From Sulfuracidifex tepidarius (lineage in GTDB: Archaea > Thermoproteota > Thermoprotei_A > Sulfolobales > Sulfolobaceae), in NCBI RefSeq assembly GCF_008326425.1, contig NZ_AP018929.1:696875-760874 (forward strand): a stretch of 64,000 bases of DNA, given 5' to 3'. Within the stretch, counting starts at the first letter, position 1, and every line of letters begins with the position of its first letter. The notes under the pieces are model-generated. The model searched no databases. It saw nothing but the letters and a program-made list of their open reading frames with translations, and was not told the DNA's origin. Shown here piece after piece: positions 54,603 through 62,779 of this stretch. Position numbers and translations under genes: made by a program.

Positions 54603-54842
54603 TCACTTGACCCTCTTAACGAGGATCCTAGTGACTCCTCCTTCTTGGGTTATATCTAAGATCTGATTGCCCGTCCTTCTAGCCCACGCTTCAATGTCAG
54701 GTTTCGCTGCTGGGTCTGTCGCTACTACCTCCAGAACTTCACCTACGTTTATCTGCTTTATCGCCTTAGCTGTCTCCAGAACTGGTCCTGGGCAATACAG
54801 ACCTTTCGCGTCTAGGGTTTTGGCTATTTTTGTTTCTGCCAT
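54603..54842 (-). CDS. tusA: TusA sulfur-carrier protein
   Basis: 79 residues, two-layer fold protein with the essential Cys in GLYCPGPVLE (residue 17). TusA proteins carry sulfane sulfur as persulfide or thiosulfonate and, in Metallosphaera, exchange thiosulfate with DsrE3A. ATG 54842 was chosen over GTG 54851 because AAGGTGAT lies just before it as a ribosome-binding site. It follows dsrE2B directly. Confidence 0.92.
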   Translation of the reverse strand: MAETKIAKTLDAKGLYCPGPVLETAKAIKQINVGEVLEVVATDPAAKPDIEAWARRTGNQILDITQEGGVTRILVKRVK

Positions 54843-54852
54843 GTATATCACC

Positions 54853-55275
54853 TTAGATGAACAGAGTTATACCGCCTTCGGCTCTATCTAGGAAGGTAGC
54901 AACGCCTGCAACATCGTCAACGAATGGGGCTAGGTCGTCCCTCTTTATACCGAAGAACTCCATGGTGGTGGAGCATGCAATCACTTTCACTTCTCCTACT
55001 TCCTTGGCTTGCTCTAACAGCTGGGTCCACATTGGGAAGTTCATTTCCTTCATCTTCTGCATCATCATTGGACCGAACTGTTCGTAGTTCTTGTCTATTG
55101 GCTGCATTCCTTCCATTGACTTCTTGGTAATAGCATTCAACCCCCAGAAAGTGAAGAAGACGTTCACCTCGTATCCTGCCGCGGCTGCCCCTGAAGCCAA
55201 TATCCCCACTGGCATCAGTTTATCTATTGTTCCTGAAAATACTATGAGAGACAATTTCTTCTTATTCTCGGACAC
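54853..55275 (-). CDS. DsrE-family sulfurtransferase, DsrE2B-like
   Basis: 140 residues, DsrE fold. The candidate active Cys is in VIACSTTMEFFGI, which matches the DsrE2 pattern C-x-x-(S/T)-M-x-x-x-G better than the two-Cys DsrE3A pattern. The hydrophobic segment around MPVGILASGAAAAGYEV could associate with membrane. First gene of the minus-strand sulfur operon, start GTG 55275. Presumed to pass sulfur to TusA and the sHdr complex. Confidence 0.82.
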   Translation of the reverse strand: MSENKKKLSLIVFSGTIDKLMPVGILASGAAAAGYEVNVFFTFWGLNAITKKSMEGMQPIDKNYEQFGPMMMQKMKEMNFPMWTQLLEQAKEVGEVKVIACSTTMEFFGIKRDDLAPFVDDVAGVATFLDRAEGGITLFI

Positions 55276-55629
55276 GTTTTATCGCCTATTCTTATTTAAC
55301 AACTAAACTTATTTAAGCTTTTCCGATTTTGATGATTACTTTTATAAATTTTTTACTTAGAAAAAGTTTAAGAGAAAAAAACTTAAAAAATATCTAATTG
55401 ACTTATTGAAATCTTTTTCGTTCATGTCTGAGTTAGAACAAAAAATAGAGAGGTATAGATACTTTCATTCCTAAAATACACTAGTTGTATAAAATAGTAA
55501 ATAAGATTAGTTAAGTATTTAGTTAAAAAAGAAAATCTATGAAAGTAATAACTACTTGAAATCTAGAATGGTGTAAATCATCGAAAAAAAATTTAAGTAA
55601 GAATGTTAAGAAGATATATCAGATTAAAA
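55276..55629. promoter_or_regulatory. Divergent promoter region of the sulfur-oxidation gene cluster
   Basis: 354 AT-rich bases between the minus-strand dsrE2B operon and plus-strand dsrE3A. On the minus strand TTAAATAAG boxes lie about 20 and 37 bases before GTG 55275; on the plus strand AATTTAAGTAAG (55588-55599) lies about 36 bases before ATG 55630. The length leaves room for regulator sites, but none is recognisable. Confidence 0.5.
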
Positions 55630-56010
55630 ATGGCAGAAGAAGAACAGAAGAAAAAAGTCCTAATAGTCGTGACCCATGGACCAGAAGATCTAGACAGGAC
55701 ATATGCACCGCTTTTCATGTCATCTATCTCAGCATCAATGGAGTACGAGACTAGCGTTTTCTTCATGATAAAGGGACCTAAGCTTCTAGACAAGAAGTGG
55801 CAGGAAAGTGAGAGAGCTAAGGGAGACAACCCATTCATAAGGTTCTTCGACATGGCCAAAGACAACGGAGTGAAGATGTACGTCTGTGTGCAGAGCTTGA
55901 AGGACATGTGCCACATGAACGAAGGAGACGTAGTTGAAGGAGTAGAACTAGTAGGTGGTTCAACCCTCATAGACCTCACCTTCGACGCTGACAGATCCCT
56001 GTTCTTCTGA
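55630..56010 (+). CDS. dsrE3A: DsrE3A sulfurtransferase
   Basis: 126 residues. Two Cys eight residues apart (C86 and C94 in [16 protein letters not shown]) fit DsrE3A, for which work in Metallosphaera cuprina showed binding and transfer of thiosulfate to TusA. ATG 55630 (MAEEEQKKK) was chosen; an upstream alternative would add nine residues. It is divergent from the dsrE2B-tusA-hdr operon and six bases before the next gene. Confidence 0.88.
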   Translation: MAEEEQKKKVLIVVTHGPEDLDRTYAPLFMSSISASMEYETSVFFMIKGPKLLDKKWQESERAKGDNPFIRFFDMAKDNGVKMYVCVQSLKDMCHMNEGDVVEGVELVGGSTLIDLTFDADRSLFF

Positions 56011-56016
56011 TCTCTC

Positions 56017-57318
56017 ATGTATGAAGTCCTAGTGATCGGCGGCGGGTCTGCTGGATACGTGGCTGGAAGCGTACTAGCTAGAAAGGGTATAAAGACAGCC
56101 GTGGTGGAGAAGGAGAAGTTCGGGGGTACATGCGTAAACTCGGGTTGCGTCCCAAGTATTTTTCTTTTTGATTCTTCTTTTATGCTTTCTAGATGGAAAG
56201 AAATAGGAGATTATAAGGGAATTAACGTAGACGTTGAGATGAGCGACTGTACGTTCTCTAAGAGGGACGACATAGTTTCCTACTTATCATCTGCAGGAAG
56301 GTCATTGGTGGAAAACGCCGGGGCTCAAGTTTACCTCGGCGAGGCGAAAATCAGGGAGAAGGGGAAGGCGGAGGTCAACGGAGAGACAATTGAGTTCAAG
56401 AGACTGATCGTGGCGAGCGGCTCCTCTCCTATTTCTTACCCCGGCGTAATCACTGAGGACGAGGCTGTGAACCTGAGATATGTGCCCAGAGACATGATAG
56501 TCGTTGGAGGAGGGTATGCGGGAGTAGAGATAGCGCAGATCTTCGCCAGACTGGGTTCCTCGGTGACCCTAGTTACCAGACACAGGATCCTGAGCGGGTT
56601 CTCTGAGAAAGCACGGGATTACGTGATCCAGTCGCTGGAGTTCGACGGTGTTCAAGTCAAGGAATTTCACGAGGTGATAAAGATGGAAGGCAACGAGGTC
56701 GTGACCAACAAGGGAACTATGAAAGGGGAAGTTGTGGTCTCAGCGATGGGGAGGAGACCCGTATTACCTGAAGGTTTAACGAAGAACTACAACGTGAAGG
56801 TTAACGAGAAGGGAATAGCCGTCAGGAGGAACATGATGACTGACGACTGCGACGTCTTCGCTGTCGGGGACGTTATAGACAAGCCTAACAAGACCGCTCA
56901 CTCAGCCATGTACGAGGCAATAGTAGCTTCACAAACGATCTCCGGAACTCCGATGGAGGTGAGCTACGAGTGCATACCTAAAGTGATATACTCAGACCCT
57001 CAGGTCGGGATCGTAGGTGTGCCTGAGAAGGCAACTAAGATAGCAGAGTTCCCATTTAACGCAGTTACCCGTGCTACTATTTCCGGTCTTAGGGATGGTA
57101 TGGTGAGGATAGGGTTCAATGAGAGGAACGAGATTGTGTACGGAGAGGTAATAGGAAAGAATGCCGAAGAATTGATAAATATACTCACGCTCGCTGTCAA
57201 GTATAGGGTGAACATGTTCGACCTTGCAACCACAGTTTTCGTTCATCCTTCCCTTTCAGAAGCAATTTCAAACGCGTCTAAGTCGGTCTTTGACCTCGAT
57301 GTGGATCGCTTCAAGTGA
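56017..57318 (+). CDS. lpdA: Dihydrolipoamide dehydrogenase-type flavoprotein
   Basis: 433 residues. FAD motif VIGGGSAGYVAG, redox disulfide in GGTCVNSGCVPS (Cys39, Cys44), NAD motif VVGGGYAGVEIA, FAD-binding AVGDVIDK, and the C-terminal His-Glu pair in FVHPSLSEAI. It reoxidises dihydrolipoyl groups with NAD+. Next to sHdr genes it presumably serves the lipoyl carrier LbpA rather than a 2-oxoacid dehydrogenase. The CxxxxC motif and His-Glu pair are intact, so it should be active. Confidence 0.88.
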   Translation: MYEVLVIGGGSAGYVAGSVLARKGIKTAVVEKEKFGGTCVNSGCVPSIFLFDSSFMLSRWKEIGDYKGINVDVEMSDCTFSKRDDIVSYLSSAGRSLVENAGAQVYLGEAKIREKGKAEVNGETIEFKRLIVASGSSPISYPGVITEDEAVNLRYVPRDMIVVGGGYAGVEIAQIFARLGSSVTLVTRHRILSGFSEKARDYVIQSLEFDGVQVKEFHEVIKMEGNEVVTNKGTMKGEVVVSAMGRRPVLPEGLTKNYNVKVNEKGIAVRRNMMTDDCDVFAVGDVIDKPNKTAHSAMYEAIVASQTISGTPMEVSYECIPKVIYSDPQVGIVGVPEKATKIAEFPFNAVTRATISGLRDGMVRIGFNERNEIVYGEVIGKNAEELINILTLAVKYRVNMFDLATTVFVHPSLSEAISNASKSVFDLDVDRFK

Positions 57319-57370
57319 ACTTATTATATCAATTTATTAGACGCGAAGCCCAATTTTATCATGATCAACT

Positions 57371-57715
57371 TTGGCTTCACTTGAAGACTTCTTGAAAGGA
57401 AAAGGAGGAACAATAAGGAAAGAGGGTGAGAAGGAATGGATAGACATGGACGATTATTCGTTCTACGTCGTGGAGAACGCAGTCTACCTTCCTATACCAT
57501 TGCCTACAGGAGAGGAGAAGCTAGACGATTTAGTTGGCATGGGAATAAAGTACGCTAGGGCCTCAAGGATCTCCCAAGGGATAGGCTCTCCTTTACAGTA
57601 CGAGATAGTCGGGAAGGAGGTAATAGTGAGCAGAAAGTTTAACTCCAGGGAGGAACTTGAACAAAAGTTAATAAAAGCCCTTGAGAGCATCGAAGGATTG
57701 AGGTATTACATTTGA
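57371..57715 (+). CDS. Small conserved-looking protein of unknown function downstream of lpdA
   Basis: 114 residues, start TTG 57371. Acidic/basic, soluble; segments WIDMDDYSFYVVENAVYLPI and RASRISQGIGSPLQYEIVG suggest a compact alpha/beta fold. No Cys. It overlaps the next gene by four bases, so the two are translated together. No family recognised. Confidence 0.65.
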   Translation: MASLEDFLKGKGGTIRKEGEKEWIDMDDYSFYVVENAVYLPIPLPTGEEKLDDLVGMGIKYARASRISQGIGSPLQYEIVGKEVIVSRKFNSREELEQKLIKALESIEGLRYYI

Positions 57716-58269
57716 GTTACGATCCTATAGTGGAACAATACCTCAAGGCAATAAAGCCCAACCTGAGCCTGACCCACTGCAAGGCAGGAGACGTGCTCGA
57801 ACCTCTCAACTCAGTTGCGGAAATAAAGGAAACCGAGGAGTGCGATAAACCTTTCATAAAAGTAAAGAGGAAAGACGAGGACAGGGAGATATTCACTTAC
57901 ATGGGAGTTCCCATGATAAACGAGTTCTGGCCTTTCCTTAACGCTCTCGTCAGGACTTCTAACGGGTTAATCCACTTGGAGGAAAAGGAAAGGGAGATCG
58001 CTTCAAACCTCGCGGGAGACGTGAAGCTCTTCGTTACCCCCGATTGTACTAAATGCCCCGTTGCGGCTGAACTTCTGTATCAAGTTGCAATAATGAACGA
58101 TAAAGTGAAACTTGAAGTAATAGATTCAAGCGTATATGACGAGTTGGCCAAGAAGTTCAGGGTGATGTCTGTACCCAAGGTAGTGGTTAACGACAAGGCA
58201 GAGGTACCGGGAGGTTTCCCTCCAGATATCCTGCTCAAGATGATCTTGAAAGCGACTCAAGGTCAATGA
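57712..58269 (+). CDS. Thioredoxin/glutaredoxin-like protein
   Basis: 185 residues, start TTG 57712 overlapping the previous stop. The second half is thioredoxin-like: FVTPDCTKCPVAAELLYQ gives the CxxC (Cys-Thr-Lys-Cys), and VMSVPKVVVND gives the cis-proline loop. The first half (about 1-95) has two Cys and no recognised family. A role in thiol exchange with the sulfur carriers or the dehydrogenase is inferred from position. Confidence 0.75.
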   Translation: MSYDPIVEQYLKAIKPNLSLTHCKAGDVLEPLNSVAEIKETEECDKPFIKVKRKDEDREIFTYMGVPMINEFWPFLNALVRTSNGLIHLEEKEREIASNLAGDVKLFVTPDCTKCPVAAELLYQVAIMNDKVKLEVIDSSVYDELAKKFRVMSVPKVVVNDKAEVPGGFPPDILLKMILKATQGQ

Positions 58270-58576
58270 TCTTCACGCCGAGCTCTTCAGCCCTCTGCTT
58301 AACTTTTTCGTCCGTGGTCAGTAGAAATCCGTCAAGTTCCTTCGCGACCAGAGCTGCTTCTAGCTCATAATCCTCTATGCCAGGCACTTTGGGCGGTTTA
58401 TGAGAGAACGCTCTGACCTTGAACCCGACGTCGAGGAAGGAGTCCACGTCTATCTTATGTTTCAAAGCGAAGGATATACCCATAGTAGTCAGATAGAACA
58501 CTACGTTCTCTTTTTTCTGTATCTCAGCTAACTCTGGAAGGAGGGAATATGCACTTGGAGCCACTACGATTATCAT
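58235..58576 (-). CDS. PIN-like domain protein
   Basis: 113 residues. The C-terminal half (DYELEAALVAKELDGFLLTTDEKVKQRAEELGVKI) matches the late part of PIN nucleases with the Asp pair; the N-terminal acidic residue is missing or replaced (IIVVAPSAYSLL where a D is expected). So it may be catalytically dead. Its 3' end overlaps the convergent thioredoxin-like gene by 35 bases. No antitoxin-like partner adjoins. Confidence 0.6.
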   Translation of the reverse strand: MIIVVAPSAYSLLPELAEIQKKENVVFYLTTMGISFALKHKIDVDSFLDVGFKVRAFSHKPPKVPGIEDYELEAALVAKELDGFLLTTDEKVKQRAEELGVKIIDLESLSRSS

Positions 58577-59053
58577 GACGCAATATTAGAACGCACGGAG
58601 TAAAAAACTTCACATTTTTACGATACAACACTCTTCTTCCTTACACATGTTGTGTGGCTTTCGATTATTTTGTTTTTCGTAGTAACTATACCATGAATCA
58701 TGTTAAGTTCTCCACCTTTCTCAATAGATCCAATAATTTATTTCCAGAGAGATTTATAAATTTCAAAATGAGGAAGCTAAGAGTGAAACCAATTCACCCC
58801 ATAAAGGTTAAAACATCTAAAAAGACGTGACATCAATTTAATTTAGCGGCTTTTAATCGAGATGTTTTTCCTCTATATTGCTAAGCATTAAGTTCCGAAA
58901 GACAAATATAACGCGTGGCTCTCGCATATAGATTTCCAGAGAGATAGAATTAATAGGAACAGGAGACTTATTCCTAATCTAGAGTAGGACATACTACGTT
59001 ATAAGACATACTTTTTAACAAGTTAATATACTTAATAAATAGGTTAGTTAAAA
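58577..59053. other. Intergenic, nothing recognised
   Basis: 477 AT-rich bases. A repeated phrase CCAGAGAGAT occurs twice (near 58743 and 58933). No gene or RNA is evident. Promoter elements for the next gene probably lie in 59010-59040. Confidence 0.45.
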
Positions 59054-60424
59054 ATGTCATCGTCACAAAAGGTTTCAGATCCTTTAGAAGTGTTATCAAA
59101 CCAAGAAACCATAGAGAGCTTATCTAAGTTGCTAGAAGGTATGCCATCCCTAGTCAAGTTAACGTCAAAGATAAGCGAGATGGACAAAAAGGGAGAGCTA
59201 GACGTATTGATGACTATACTAGACCAGTCTGCCTCAATTCTTGACGCTGTACAGAAGGCTGACTTGATAAACACACTGATAACCTTCTCCATGGACCAGA
59301 TAGGCAAGGTACAAGCACTGTGGCCACTCCTGGAGAAGATGACCAGTGAAAGGGCACTCTCCCTGCTTCAGTCCATGGACATAGACGGCCTCCTCACCGC
59401 AGCAGAGAAGATGACCCCTGTCCTGCAGAAGATGACCAGCGACAAGGCCCTGAAGCTCATGGAGGGAATGAACTGGGACTCACTACTTGACGCTACTGAG
59501 AAGCTCATGCCGGTCATGCAGAAGATCACTGATGAGAGGGCACTCAAGGCAATTCAAAGCTTAGATTACGACACACTACTAGAGGCTACTGAGAAGCTAA
59601 CTCCTGCGTTAAACAAGATAGCCGGGCTCATGGTAGACATGCAGAACAAGGGTCAGATGGACACACTCCTCAACGCCATGGAACAGGGAATAGCCCTTCT
59701 TGACGCTGTACAGAAGGCTGACTTGATAAACACACTGATAACCTTCTCCATGGACCAGATAGGCAAGGTACAAGCACTGTGGCCACTCCTGGAGAAGATG
59801 ACCAGTGAAAGGGCACTCTCCCTGCTTCAGTCCATGGACATAGACGGCCTCCTCACCGCAGCAGAGAAGATGACCCCTGTCCTGCAGAAGATGACCAGCG
59901 ACAAGGCCCTGAAGCTCATGGAGGGAATGAACTGGGACTCACTACTTGACGCTACTGAGAAGCTCATGCCGGTCATGCAGAAGATCACTGATGAGAGGGC
60001 AATTAAGCTGATACAGAGTCTAGACGTGGAGTCTCTCCTCTCTACAATGGAGGCAGCTATGCCACTGCTCAAGAAATTCACTGACCCTAACATGGTGAAG
60101 ATGCTGACTCAAATGGACTGGGACTCAATGATGGGAATGATGGGTAAGCTGGCTGAACTTCAGAAGACGGGAGTCATGGACAAAATGATGTCAATGATGG
60201 ACACGTTTGCAGACCCACAAGTCATTGACGGGTTAGTCCTAATGTCCTCCAAGTTCGCCACTGCATTGAAGATGTGGATAAACGAACTGCCTTCAGTGAG
60301 GCCTGCAGGAAACGGGTTATTGCTTAAAACCGCTGGTATACCCGCAGATGACGACGTAAGATACGCACTAGGAATAATGATGAGCCTAGCGAAGGACATA
60401 GGGAAAGTGTTCAGACAAAGCTAA
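59054..60424 (+). CDS. DUF1641-like helical repeat protein
   Basis: 456 residues, no signal peptide, built from about ten helical repeats of 30-40 residues with [16 protein letters not shown]-like phrases; Met-rich. DUF1641 proteins occur near redox and sulfur genes, but their biochemical role is unknown. Residues 63-163 and 216-316 are identical because of a 302-base perfect duplication. The C-terminal segment ([28 protein letters not shown]) is the DUF1641-like end. Single gene, downstream of the sulfur cluster. Confidence 0.7.
   Translation: MSSSQKVSDPLEVLSNQETIESLSKLLEGMPSLVKLTSKISEMDKKGELDVLMTILDQSASILDAVQKADLINTLITFSMDQIGKVQALWPLLEKMTSERALSLLQSMDIDGLLTAAEKMTPVLQKMTSDKALKLMEGMNWDSLLDATEKLMPVMQKITDERALKAIQSLDYDTLLEATEKLTPALNKIAGLMVDMQNKGQMDTLLNAMEQGIALLDAVQKADLINTLITFSMDQIGKVQALWPLLEKMTSERALSLLQSMDIDGLLTAAEKMTPVLQKMTSDKALKLMEGMNWDSLLDATEKLMPVMQKITDERAIKLIQSLDVESLLSTMEAAMPLLKKFTDPNMVKMLTQMDWDSMMGMMGKLAELQKTGVMDKMMSMMDTFADPQVIDGLVLMSSKFATALKMWINELPSVRPAGNGLLLKTAGIPADDDVRYALGIMMSLAKDIGKVFRQS
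59241..59542 (+). repeat. Perfect intragenic duplication, unit 1
   Basis: 302 bases identical to 59700-60001, offset 459 bases (153 codons). I found no mismatch when reading both through. Confidence 0.9.
59700..60001 (+). repeat. Perfect intragenic duplication, unit 2
   Basis: Second unit of the duplication at 59241-59542. The 157 bases separating the units also encode related helical repeats but have diverged. Confidence 0.9.
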
Positions 60425-60933
60425 TAAATAAGAACATAGCGTTTTTTTCCTCAAGGGTTATTATTGATTCAACTAGTAGGAGGCTATATTTTATTTATTT
60501 TCTTTATTTTTTCTCTTTTCTCAAAGATAATCTCTCTAAAGTAAAACTGAAATAAAAAATATGTCTATTAATTAACGTTCCTGAAGTAGTAGGTTCTGAT
60601 TACCCAACTTTGTATTCCTCCTTATCTTTCATATCTTAGGAAACTAAATGCACTCTTTTAGGAAGAAGTCTTGATGTTGCTGTTCCAGTAGATGACGTTA
60701 TAGAAAAAAGAAGATACAGTATGAAACTTGATTGAAAAACTCTGACAGCAGATTTTTCGGGAATTCATTATGTTTAATATTTTCGTCTTTTAGCATTATA
60801 AAATAAATTTTATCCATTTTACAGTGAGAAGATTTAGAACATAAAGCTATTTGTTTAACTTCTTCCCTAGATAAATTTTTTTACGCTATGTAACTCTGGA
60901 AGGATTTTCCGATAAAAAAGCTACACTCTGATT
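60425..60933. other. Intergenic region containing repeat R2 copy 2
   Basis: 509 bases without a gene. T-rich tracts at 60441-60447 and around 60490-60515 probably terminate the DUF1641-like gene. Confidence 0.5.
60757..60920. repeat. Repeat R2, copy 2
   Basis: Counterpart of 33988-34155: TCGGGAAT, AAATTTTATCCATTTTACAG, and at the right TGTAACTCTGGAAGGATTTT then CCGATAAAAAAGCT. Confidence 0.5.
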
Positions 60934-61953
60934 CTAACTCCTTCTCAGCTTATCCATCCTTTTCCTAGCTTCAATAAGAGTCGATGAATCCGTGATCGTC
61001 TTCACATTGTCTATCCCTACAGAAGTTAAGCTTAACCTCGATAAGCCGGCTAGAAACGCCAACATCCCCAGATGAGAGCACTCTCCATACCCTCCCCCAC
61101 CATATCCTATAACTTTGAAAGAAAGTTCTCTTTGCATTTTTTCAATTTTCTTACCTAGCATGTAGAAAGAGTGAGGGGTTAACGAAAGGGAAGCTAGGTT
61201 GTCATTCCTCATGCCGTCAACGCCAGCAACGACTACAACATAAGACGGAGAGAAGTCCTTCACCACATCCAAGAAGGAGAGGGATTCCTCGAAGACGTCG
61301 TCACCTGACCCCAGAGGGAGACCTATGTTGTAATTCAGGTTCGCTCCTTCACCTTCTCCCCTTTCCTCTATCTTCCCCGTGCCTGGGAAGAAAACACCGT
61401 TATATGCAAAGATATTGATCTTCAGCACGGGGTCGCGATAGAGTATTTCCTGCAGTCCGTTTCCGTGATGTGCGTCTACGTCCACTATCGCCACTTTTTC
61501 GCCCGAGCGAATGAGCCTCTTCACTGCAATCGCTACGTCGTTAACTGGGCAGAAGCCCATGGCTCTCCCCGGGAGCGCGTGATGAAATCCTCCCAGCGGG
61601 ACGTAGATCTGGTCTATGTACTTCGACCTAGCTATTGCAGTCAACGATGATCCTACCACAAGTAAGACGTCCTCATATATGCCGGGGTAATGGACTGTGT
61701 CACCTGAGTCTAGAAAACCTATGTAAGGTATCTTACTCACTTCCTTCAGTGACTTCACATACTCCTCGGTGTGGACTTCCTTGAGGACTTCCTCCACAGC
61801 AGGTTCAGGGGCTATCTCAATGAGGCTCAGGTTCTTCCTGGCGCTCTCTATGAACTTCCTAATCCTCTGCTTGCTCATGTCCCTTATCATGGGATGGGAG
61901 AAGGATATCTCGAGGAACCTATCATCCCAAACTAAGCCTAGCAAGTGCACCAC
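60934..61953 (-). CDS. Histone deacetylase-family (AcuC/HDAC-like) deacylase
   Basis: 339 residues, arginase-fold zinc amidohydrolase. Catalytic His pair in PLGGFHHALPG, zinc ligands in VDVDAHHGNG (Asp, His) and AGVDG (Asp), and transition-state Tyr region GYGGGGYGE are all present, so activity is expected. Substrates of archaeal members include acetyl-lysine proteins or acylated small amines. The GTG start (61953) overlaps the preceding gene by 32 bases, making it the last gene of an operon with radical-SAM genes resembling lipoyl synthases; action on an acylated (lipoyl?) lysine is only a hypothesis. Confidence 0.87.
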   Translation of the reverse strand: MVHLLGLVWDDRFLEISFSHPMIRDMSKQRIRKFIESARKNLSLIEIAPEPAVEEVLKEVHTEEYVKSLKEVSKIPYIGFLDSGDTVHYPGIYEDVLLVVGSSLTAIARSKYIDQIYVPLGGFHHALPGRAMGFCPVNDVAIAVKRLIRSGEKVAIVDVDAHHGNGLQEILYRDPVLKINIFAYNGVFFPGTGKIEERGEGEGANLNYNIGLPLGSGDDVFEESLSFLDVVKDFSPSYVVVVAGVDGMRNDNLASLSLTPHSFYMLGKKIEKMQRELSFKVIGYGGGGYGECSHLGMLAFLAGLSRLSLTSVGIDNVKTITDSSTLIEARKRMDKLRRS

Positions 61954-62779
61954 CTATGAAGGTCGATAAGTCTACCTCGTCCCCCTCCTTAAAGGGTGAC
62001 CTAAAGAAGAACCTTACTAGTGGATATCCGTCGTAGGAAAGGACGGACTCCATGAAAGGAGGCCCACACATAGGCTCGTTCCTCAACACCTTAAATGTGA
62101 TGTCGTAGTCCCACCTCCTGATCGCTCCTTCCTTCCACTCGAAAAGGGAGACGTTACTACCCCTCTTTGAGGCTACCTTCCCTATTTCCGTGCCATACAT
62201 GGTCACAGAAGTCCCCTTGAGCATGGACGTTCCTATCACTCCGCCGTAACATGAGAAGGGGTAGCTCGCGTTTAACATCCCCCCGCTCTCAATACCCATT
62301 CCGTGTAATTTGCCTGCACTAGCGAAGTCTATCACCTTAACGTCAAAGGAATCATTTCTCACGTTCATTACTCTTCCCAGTTTAGAGGTAACTTTCGTCT
62401 TAACCTCTGAGATCCTCAATGAAACTCCCTCTAGATGAGCGTGAGGAAAGTCTCCTCCAGTGTATGGGGACGAAATGAAGCTCCCTATCTCGTCCCCTTC
62501 CTTGAAGCCCTGACCCGGAGAAAGGAAGGGATCGACGTGTAACATCTTTATCTTTCTCCCCTCTACCTCGATGAAGGATATCACGTCGTAATCATGTTGA
62601 GCGTGCCTATTCGGTCTCCCTATCTTCACCTTCTCGCTCCCAAGAAAGATCCCTGAGAAAGGTGCTCTGAACACTTCCATGTCCACGGAAGACACGTCCA
62701 CAGCTCTCCCGTGAACGTGGGACGAGAAACCGCTAGAAAAAAGGCTTAGAGGAGTACACTTCTTCAGCTTCAGTATCAA
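61922..62779 (-). CDS. M23 peptidase/lipoyl-fold-like protein of unknown function
   Basis: 285 residues, cytoplasmic. The first half resembles M23 (LytM) domains: SSHVHGRAVDVS (His...Asp), KMLHVDPFL, a GQGFKEGDEIGSF turn, and DFPHAHLEGV (His-x-His). M23 enzymes share the barrel-sandwich hybrid fold with lipoyl domains. There is no signal peptide and archaea lack murein, so a cell-wall role is unlikely. The second half has MCGPPFMESVLSYDGYPL and no known family. Start TTG 62779 overlaps the radical-SAM stop (TTGA), so they are coupled. Confidence 0.65.
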   Translation of the reverse strand: MILKLKKCTPLSLFSSGFSSHVHGRAVDVSSVDMEVFRAPFSGIFLGSEKVKIGRPNRHAQHDYDVISFIEVEGRKIKMLHVDPFLSPGQGFKEGDEIGSFISSPYTGGDFPHAHLEGVSLRISEVKTKVTSKLGRVMNVRNDSFDVKVIDFASAGKLHGMGIESGGMLNASYPFSCYGGVIGTSMLKGTSVTMYGTEIGKVASKRGSNVSLFEWKEGAIRRWDYDITFKVLRNEPMCGPPFMESVLSYDGYPLVRFFFRSPFKEGDEVDLSTFIGGALARLSLG

